Positions 58,467 through 64,000 of a stretch of DNA of 64,000 nucleotides are shown here, one piece after another. Every line of letters starts with the position of its first letter. Position 1 is the first letter of the stretch. Below the pieces are notes generated by a model. It was not told the DNA's origin. It was given only the letters and a program-made list of their open reading frames with translations, and did no database searches. Both the position numbers and the translations under genes were made by a program. This stretch comes from CAZNKU01 sp045654805 (GTDB lineage: Bacteria; Bacillota; Clostridia; Monoglobales; Firm-18): the NCBI GenBank assembly GCA_045654805.1, contig JAZOOD010000010.1:1-64000 (forward strand), written 5' to 3'.

Positions 58467-60238
58467 TGCATCACCCCGTTTTCTTCAAGGATTTTTTCAT
58501 ACATTTCGTCAATTTCTTTGTTAATTGCATCAAATCTATCAAGCTCGTCATTACCTATATTATATTTGATATTAACAATCCTATCAATAATACCTGTCTT
58601 TGCAACTGCAGACATAGGAACGTTCTTCTTAATGATTTTTTTACAGCAGTCCTCAAGCTTTAATATAGTCTCCATCATAAGGAATTGTTTTTTAACAGGT
58701 ACATACGTATCCGACGGGTGGTAAGCGTTTTGCTGTAAAAAACCTGTACGGATGATTTTTGCAATTTCAAGAACAAGCTTTTGGGAATCCGGCAAAACAT
58801 CACCGCCAATAAGCTTTACAATTTCAAGTAAATCGCTTTCCTCGTGCAGAATTTCCGCCAACTTTGCTCTGTATTTAATAAATTTTTCGTCAACATTGTT
58901 GTTATACCAGTCTGCAAGTTCATCAACATATTCACTATAACTTGTAAGCCAGTTAATAGCAGGATAATGACGGGAGTATGCAAGCTGTCTGTCCAAAGCT
59001 AAAAATGCTCTTGCAAATCGTTTTGTATTCTGTGTAACAGGCTCGGAGAAGTCGCCACCCTGTGGTGAAACTGCACCAATAAGAGTGACAGAGCCCTCAT
59101 CACCGTTCAACGTTTCGATATAACCTGACCTTTCATAAAATCCTGCAAGCCTTGATGTAAGATATGCCGGGTATCCTTCTTCTGCCGGCATTTCCTCAAG
59201 TCTGCCTGAAATTTCACGTAAAGCTTCAGCCCATCTTGATGTAGAATCCGCCATAACAGCTACATGGTATCCCATATCTCTGTAATATTCCGCTATTGTA
59301 ATACCTGTATAAATACTTGCCTCGCGGGCCGCAACAGGCATATTTGATGTGTTTGCAATAAGTATTGTTCTGTCCATAAGGGAATTGCCGGTTCTAGGGT
59401 CAATAAGTGATGAAAATTCCTCAAGAACCTGAGTCATTTCATTACCACGTTCACCACAACCTATGTATACAATAATGTCTGCATCACACCACTTTGCAAG
59501 CTGATGCTGTGTCATTGTTTTACCTGTACCGAAACCTCCCGGAATTGTAGCTGTACCGCCCTTAACAATAGGGAAAAGGGTATCAATTACACGTTGTCCT
59601 GTAATAAGCGGTCTTTTTGCAGTGGCCCTTTCCTTATATGGTCTCGGAATACGTATAGGCCATTCCTGATAAAGCTTGATATCATGATAAACGCCATGAC
59701 TGTCCTTGACCTTGGCAATCGTATCATTAAGAGTATATTCACCACTTGGTACAACCTCGGTAATTACCCCCTCAATACCGTCAGGTATCATAACCCTGTT
59801 TGTAATCCGTTCAGTTTCTTTAACTGTTGCAACAATTTTGCCCGGCGACACATTGTCACCTTCATTCGCAACAACTACTACGTCCCATTTTTTACCCATA
59901 TCAAGTCTGTCAATTTTAGAACCGCGGTCTACAAAAGCACCGCTTTGTTCCATAATGATATTAAGCGGACGCTCAATGCCATCAAAAATACCGCCAACAA
60001 TACCAGGCCCTAAAGCAACTGACATAGGTTTTTGAGAGCCATAAACAGGCTCACCTATTTTTAATCCCGTTGTAGATTCATAAACCTGAGCAATAGTAAA
60101 TTCATTGTCAATGGCAATTACCTCACCAATAAGACGCTGATTTCCTACATATACCATTTCCAGCATCTGAAAATCTCTGCTACCCTTTATTTTTACAACA
60201 GGTCCATTTATACTGTAAATACTGCCTATTATCTCCAT
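58463..60238 (-). CDS. atpA: V-type ATP synthase subunit A (catalytic)
   Basis: The catalytic subunit, 591 aa, that hydrolyses or makes ATP in the V1 ring. P-loop GGFGTGKTMTQH at about residue 233, the non-homologous region before it (about 110-190), and the Walker-B region with MADSTSRWAEALREI. Likely pumps H+ or Na+ across the membrane. Confidence 0.98.
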   Translation of the reverse strand: MEIIGSIYSINGPVVKIKGSRDFQMLEMVYVGNQRLIGEVIAIDNEFTIAQVYESTTGLKIGEPVYGSQKPMSVALGPGIVGGIFDGIERPLNIIMEQSGAFVDRGSKIDRLDMGKKWDVVVVANEGDNVSPGKIVATVKETERITNRVMIPDGIEGVITEVVPSGEYTLNDTIAKVKDSHGVYHDIKLYQEWPIRIPRPYKERATAKRPLITGQRVIDTLFPIVKGGTATIPGGFGTGKTMTQHQLAKWCDADIIVYIGCGERGNEMTQVLEEFSSLIDPRTGNSLMDRTILIANTSNMPVAAREASIYTGITIAEYYRDMGYHVAVMADSTSRWAEALREISGRLEEMPAEEGYPAYLTSRLAGFYERSGYIETLNGDEGSVTLIGAVSPQGGDFSEPVTQNTKRFARAFLALDRQLAYSRHYPAINWLTSYSEYVDELADWYNNNVDEKFIKYRAKLAEILHEESDLLEIVKLIGGDVLPDSQKLVLEIAKIIRTGFLQQNAYHPSDTYVPVKKQFLMMETILKLEDCCKKIIKKNVPMSAVAKTGIIDRIVNIKYNIGNDELDRFDAINKEIDEMYEKILEENGVMQ

Positions 60239-60271
60239 AGTTTTACCTTTCCGACCAAAAGGTCAAAATGA

Positions 60272-60850
60272 TTAATTTAAGTCAAAATATTTTTCCAGAA
60301 AAGCTGTGCTTTCTTCCTCCACAGCCTTTGCAAAAGTCATGTCAATCATAGTTTTTTGAGTATTGTTAATAACTCTGCACCCGCCAATGAAATTACGGTC
60401 AATAACCTGAACGTTATAGCCTTCTGCCTGTGCAAGTTCAATAAGCTTGTTATCGGCAGAACTTATTACAACGGTATAATCATAGCTATCATTCTCCGTT
60501 GCCATTTGAATTTTTTTTAACATACCTTTTGCATAGTCATCAGTTTTTACATAATCATCGAGCTTTTTGGTTACATTTTCAAAAATATTCTGAATTAAAC
60601 GCTCGCGTTCACAAAGATATTCTTTTTTGTGGTCAAACCGTTTTTCCGAAATTTTATTTGCCACATTGCGATATACTTTTTCGGAGCTTTCCTTAAAACA
60701 TCTTTCAAGATTAATTTCCAGTTTATTTTTATACTTTTCAATCTCTGCTTCCCTTTGTACCTCAAGCTCTTTTAATACGGAATTCTTTTTTTCTTCAGCT
60801 TGAGATACAACAAGTACCTTAAGATTTGCCAAATTGTCTTTGCTATACAT
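60272..60850 (-). CDS. atpE: V-type ATP synthase subunit E
   Basis: Peripheral-stalk subunit, 192 aa, with a charged helical N-terminal half and a C-terminal IDRNFIGGCRVINNTQKT-like domain that binds the V1 head. It lies between the F and A genes. Confidence 0.88.
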   Translation of the reverse strand: MYSKDNLANLKVLVVSQAEEKKNSVLKELEVQREAEIEKYKNKLEINLERCFKESSEKVYRNVANKISEKRFDHKKEYLCERERLIQNIFENVTKKLDDYVKTDDYAKGMLKKIQMATENDSYDYTVVISSADNKLIELAQAEGYNVQVIDRNFIGGCRVINNTQKTMIDMTFAKAVEEESTAFLEKYFDLN

Positions 60851-60873
60851 AAATTATCTTCCTCTCTGAACTA

Positions 60874-61182
60874 TCAAATATTCAGACCGATTGCATCGCG
60901 GACATATTTTGTGATACTGTTGCTTTCTTCTCCTCGTCCATACTTGTCTGGAATTTCCACAATAAGCGGTACGGAACGTGATATCTTTGTTTTTTCTACA
61001 AGCTCGCTATCAAGGTCCACAGCTTTTCTTGTAAGCAATACAACAGCTATTTCCTTATCATCAATTGCCTTGTTAAATTCCTCGGCAAACTGCTGACGTC
61101 CTTCAACAACCACACCGTCAATACCCGCAAGCCTCATACCAATACACGAGTCGGTATTGTCACTGATCAAATACATTTTCAT
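60874..61182 (-). CDS. atpF: V-type ATP synthase subunit F
   Basis: A small rotor-shaft subunit (102 aa) with the family start KMYLISDNTDSCIGMRLAGI, the ALLLTRKAV-like VVLLTRKAVDLDSE and the PLIVEIPDKYG stretch. In F-type nomenclature the symbol atpF means another protein; here it is the V-type F subunit. Confidence 0.92.
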   Translation of the reverse strand: MKMYLISDNTDSCIGMRLAGIDGVVVEGRQQFAEEFNKAIDDKEIAVVLLTRKAVDLDSELVEKTKISRSVPLIVEIPDKYGRGEESNSITKYVRDAIGLNI

Positions 61183-61203
61183 ACAAATTCACCTTGCTGA
61201 ATA

Positions 61204-61626
61204 TTATAGACTTCCAATAATAGTAAATGCAATCAAAAGACCGTAAAGAGCGATACCTTCCGCCAACGCAACGAAGATAAGCGCCTTACCCATAACCTTA
61301 GGATCCTCAGAAATTGCACCAATAGCTGCAGATGCTGATGGACCAACCGCAATACCTGCGCCAAGACATCCAAGACCTGTTGCCAAAGCAGCTGCCATAT
61401 ATCCTAATCCCTTTGACCCATCAGCTTGCACAGTTTCCGCTGCAGCAAATACCAAATCACCATTTGCAAAAATAATTGTAGACACTATACACATTAATGC
61501 AAAGCAAGCCATATCAGCAATCAAAGCATATTTCATCTTCTTTCCCTGCATTTTGAAACCAAAGTGCAAAATTGATGGTACCATCATAATCACCAAGAAA
61601 GCTAAAATCATTGTTATTTTCATCAT
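61204..61626 (-). CDS. atpK: V-type ATP synthase subunit K (proteolipid)
   Basis: The membrane ring subunit, 140 aa, with four hydrophobic segments. The ion-binding glutamate is in the last helix (ALIFVALAEGIALYGLLIAF). The preceding GLGCLGAGIAVGPSASAAIG is typical of c-ring helices. Only the second helical hairpin carries Glu. Ion choice (H+ or Na+) cannot be decided by eye. Confidence 0.93.
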   Translation of the reverse strand: MMKITMILAFLVIMMVPSILHFGFKMQGKKMKYALIADMACFALMCIVSTIIFANGDLVFAAAETVQADGSKGLGYMAAALATGLGCLGAGIAVGPSASAAIGAISEDPKVMGKALIFVALAEGIALYGLLIAFTIIGSL

Positions 61627-61627
61627 A

Positions 61628-62899
61628 TTATTTTCCTCCTATTTTTTCAAAAGGTTTTCCGTCACCTTCATAATATCTGCTGAACATTTCGTAGAATTGT
61701 AATCTTAATACCTGAATTGCAACAAGCAATCCTTCAAGTCCTAAAACAAGTATATTACCGAAAATTACAATTAAAATATTGTCACTTCCGCCTGATAATC
61801 TTGCCAAAGTGAATACAACCGCCATCATACCTGCGTGATTAAGTGCAAATGCACCGATACGGATAAATGAAACTGTATTTGTAACATATGAAAGCATAAG
61901 TTCAAACATTTCGAAAAATGTTTCCATTATAAATCCGCCTTTTTCCTTAGGCATCCAGTCCCTGCGTCCCTCAATAAGCTTGCCTAAAGGCTCCTTAAGG
62001 AACATAAGCACAAGTGGGATAGCAATAAATAATATTATCAATACTGTGGAAATTTTAACCGGTAAAAAACCAAGTACAGAAAGAACTATTATAATCGCAC
62101 CCCAGTAAAACACCATACCTGCAATACCATTAGGGTCAAATAGTACACGTTCTACATTCTTTTGCTTTATGCCGTTTGCTATATTCATAATCATTACAAT
62201 AGTGATGACTATCAATCCTATTCCAACTGAAGCAATAAGCGTGGGCATTTTAAGATGCATAGGTGACCATAATGCATGCCAGAATTTATCTTCATAACCA
62301 AATATACTGCTGAATATTACACCAAAAAACATAGATGAAATACCGCAACGTACAAGTATGGGTCCTAAGAAATTCTTTTTCTTAGCCATTATAATACCTA
62401 CAAGACCAAGTACAAAGCCATGTCCTACATCACCGTACATCATACCAAAAATTATTGTATATGTAATGGCAAACAACATTGTAGGGTCAAATTCGTTATA
62501 AGATGGCAAGCCATACATTTCTATAAAATCCTGGAACGGTCTAAATAGCCTGTTATTTTTTAACTTAGTAGGAGGTTTAAGGTCAACTATCCTATCTGCC
62601 TCCTCCACTATCACTGTAATATTTTTTTCATCATCGAACATCTTAAGATATTCGTTGTAGCTGCCTTCGGGCACCCACCCCGCAACAGAAAAGATATTTT
62701 CTGTACGACCTGCAAAGCGCTTTACTTCACCAACATCGTCATTTGTAATTTCAAAAGGCTTCATACCCTTCGTATCTTTTACAACATCAAATAAATTTTC
62801 TAGGTGAATATCCTTGTTTATAATATAATTTGCCGCTATACGTTCAAACTCTGCCACAGGGCCGATTATATTAACAAGCTTCATCTTTTCAACAGCCAA
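61628..62899 (-). CDS. atpI: V-type ATP synthase subunit I, shortened
   Basis: The stator membrane subunit that carries ions past the c-ring. The membrane half is complete (FDPTMLFAITYTIIFGMMYG, the MLSYVTNTVSFIRIGAFALN region and later helices). The protein is only 423 aa, where 620-670 is usual. About 200 residues of the N-terminal coiled-coil arm are missing. The frame passes directly from DTKGMKPFEITND to DVGEVKRFAGRTEN. TTG/ATG starts and spacing are normal. An in-frame deletion or a natural short form. Confidence 0.9.
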   Translation of the reverse strand: MAVEKMKLVNIIGPVAEFERIAANYIINKDIHLENLFDVVKDTKGMKPFEITNDDVGEVKRFAGRTENIFSVAGWVPEGSYNEYLKMFDDEKNITVIVEEADRIVDLKPPTKLKNNRLFRPFQDFIEMYGLPSYNEFDPTMLFAITYTIIFGMMYGDVGHGFVLGLVGIIMAKKKNFLGPILVRCGISSMFFGVIFSSIFGYEDKFWHALWSPMHLKMPTLIASVGIGLIVITIVMIMNIANGIKQKNVERVLFDPNGIAGMVFYWGAIIIVLSVLGFLPVKISTVLIILFIAIPLVLMFLKEPLGKLIEGRRDWMPKEKGGFIMETFFEMFELMLSYVTNTVSFIRIGAFALNHAGMMAVVFTLARLSGGSDNILIVIFGNILVLGLEGLLVAIQVLRLQFYEMFSRYYEGDGKPFEKIGGK

Positions 62900-62900
62900 A

Positions 62901-63950
62901 TTACCTTCCTCCTTTCTTTGTTATGTATTGTAAAATCTCAGATTCATCCAGATTATATTCCGTCGCCTCTGCTATTTTAATAAGGTTTTTGATTTCTGTT
63001 TCTTTAACATTAAGATACTCTATAACGGTAAATATGGAAAATGGATTAACCTTAGCGGATTTTGCCTCCCTTTCCAAAGTCATATTTGCCCATATCTGTT
63101 CAAAGGACTCTTCCCTGTTTTTAAAGATGTCCCCATACTTTGTATTAAGTATAATACGATAAAGTTCGTCCTCGTCGTGAGCATTTATCATCTCATCTAT
63201 ACTTTCTTTTCTTAAAGCATAAAAAATAGGTAAAGTAAGTGATTTCAAGGTCTTTGCATCCACATTAAAATATTTTTTACACCTTAAAATCCACATAATG
63301 TTAAGCATATCAATCTTGCTACCGTAGGATTGTAAAAATGCTCTCTTTTCATTGCCCTTAAGATTCTTTTTCGCCGCATTCCAGGCATACTTGTAATAAT
63401 ATGTATCCAAAGCCATTTCCATATTAAACAGATTATAAAAGTCCGAATTTTGAGTAAACATAATCAATTGTTTATAATACTTACTGTCGCTGAGACTTTC
63501 TGCCAAATCCTCAAGGTTTTCACAATCCGCAATACGGTTAACATCAAATGAAAAATATTTGCGAAGTATACCCCCGTCATCAAATCCCGGCTGATATTTG
63601 CTTTCACTTTCAATACTGCGCAAAATCTGTTTTAGAAAAGCAACCTCTTTTTCCATAACAAACAGGGTAAGAAGTTCTTTGCCCTCCGCACCGATAAAAC
63701 GCCTTAGGCTTATAAGGTCGCTGTCTCCGGAATGGCAAATAATTTCTTCAAATGATAGTCTGTCGATATTATCAATATCCGTATTTTCAAAAAGAGCTCT
63801 ATACCTCGTAGTTCCTTTAAGATATAAAGCAATGTCCTTTACGCAACAAAGCTCAACAAGTCGCTTATAGTCTTTTTCCTTAAGCAGCTTGCTTTTCATT
63901 GCGCATATTTTGGCGTAAGAGCCACTGTATTTGGTAACATTACTTATCAA
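62901..63950 (-). CDS. atpC: V-type ATP synthase subunit C
   Basis: The collar subunit (349 aa) that joins the central shaft to the membrane ring. It is mostly helical and resembles the V-ATPase C/AC39 family (SKLLKEKDYKRLVELCCVKD near the start). It begins with TTG at 63950 behind ggatgtgag. Its stop is one base before the subunit I start. Confidence 0.88.
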   Translation of the reverse strand: MISNVTKYSGSYAKICAMKSKLLKEKDYKRLVELCCVKDIALYLKGTTRYRALFENTDIDNIDRLSFEEIICHSGDSDLISLRRFIGAEGKELLTLFVMEKEVAFLKQILRSIESESKYQPGFDDGGILRKYFSFDVNRIADCENLEDLAESLSDSKYYKQLIMFTQNSDFYNLFNMEMALDTYYYKYAWNAAKKNLKGNEKRAFLQSYGSKIDMLNIMWILRCKKYFNVDAKTLKSLTLPIFYALRKESIDEMINAHDEDELYRIILNTKYGDIFKNREESFEQIWANMTLEREAKSAKVNPFSIFTVIEYLNVKETEIKNLIKIAEATEYNLDESEILQYITKKGGR

Positions 63951-63963
63951 GGGCTCTCACATC

Positions 63964-64000
63964 CTATTCTGTAATATTTTTAAATATTTTTTCTTCCCAT
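63964..64000 (-). CDS. end of an upstream gene (partial)
   Basis: Minus-strand codons give ...WEEKIFKNITE and stop TAG, 13 bases before the subunit C start. In V-ATPase operons a G/H-type stalk subunit gene often lies here. Only the last residues are visible, so the product is not known. Confidence 0.4.
   Translation of the reverse strand, partial: WEEKIFKNITE

Noticed and set aside
59504..60013. 169-codon plus-strand frame within atpA
   Set aside because: It is antisense to a highly conserved gene and has cysteine-rich, unnatural composition.

Overview
The window is low-GC DNA from a bacterium of the class Clostridia. The signs are the gene order of the ribosomal clusters, frequent TTG and GTG starts behind strong Shine-Dalgarno sites, zinc-type S14, L33 and L36 proteins, sporulation genes (spoIID with a spoIIQ-like gene), a V-type ATPase operon, a HrcA/CIRCE-controlled groE operon, and leader-RNA control (tryptophan T-box, glycine riboswitch, L10 leader). 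I cannot assign a genus from the sequence alone.

Layout. 1-12352 (+): S10/spc/alpha ribosomal superoperon from the end of rplV to rplQ, with secY, adk, map, a KOW protein, infA and rpoA. 12353-12936: a decayed HTH regulator and a lone tRNA-Pro(GGG). 13083-16886 (+): metF, a separate methionine-synthase reactivation protein, and metH without its own activation domain. 16909-18253: an intact IS3-family element. 18275-19916 (-): trpB behind a T-box. 20036-21523 (-): nagB and a metallo-beta-lactamase-fold protein. 21527-26762 (-): a 2-oxoacid dehydrogenase operon (E2, E3, fused E1), divergent from lplA (26957, +). An array of five 21-bp repeats overlies the dehydrogenase promoter.

27966-32121 (-): an island of eight small genes, intact, broken or truncated, all in one direction. 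Most are preceded by versions of the same hairpin-containing repeat. Several proteins look like immunity or membrane-protection proteins. The island sits just downstream of rplL, where rpoB would normally be. 32183-35838 (-): rpmG-secE-nusG-rplKA and rplJL with an L10 leader. 35981-44402 (-): rsmG, spoIIQ-like, spoIID, rluD-type, lspA, efp, a peptidase, aroQ and a nfo-like gene. A secreted stalk-domain protein (+) lies between spoIID and the rluD-type gene. 44621-45293 (-): a gene broken by a stop codon and a frame change. 45432-47094 (-): an alanine/glycine:cation symporter under a glycine riboswitch. 47240-48823 (+): galE and a DUF5662 gene. 48887-52465 (-): a small membrane protein, a WalR-like regulator without a kinase, an M23/LysM/G5 protein, and a DUF421/DUF4363 pair. 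52563-55795 (+): ispD, ispF, groES, groEL. 55903-56300 (-): an orphan transcription unit with no gene of normal size, a candidate structured or micro-ORF RNA. 56421-64000 (-): V-type ATPase operon (C-I-K-F-E-A-B-D), whose subunit I lacks most of its N-terminal coiled-coil arm.

The most unusual features are the repeat-linked small-gene island, the phased operator-like array on the dehydrogenase promoter, the orphan RNA unit next to groEL, the shortened V-ATPase subunit I, and a structured leader before rpsM. Names of protein families come from recall of conserved motifs. No database search was run.
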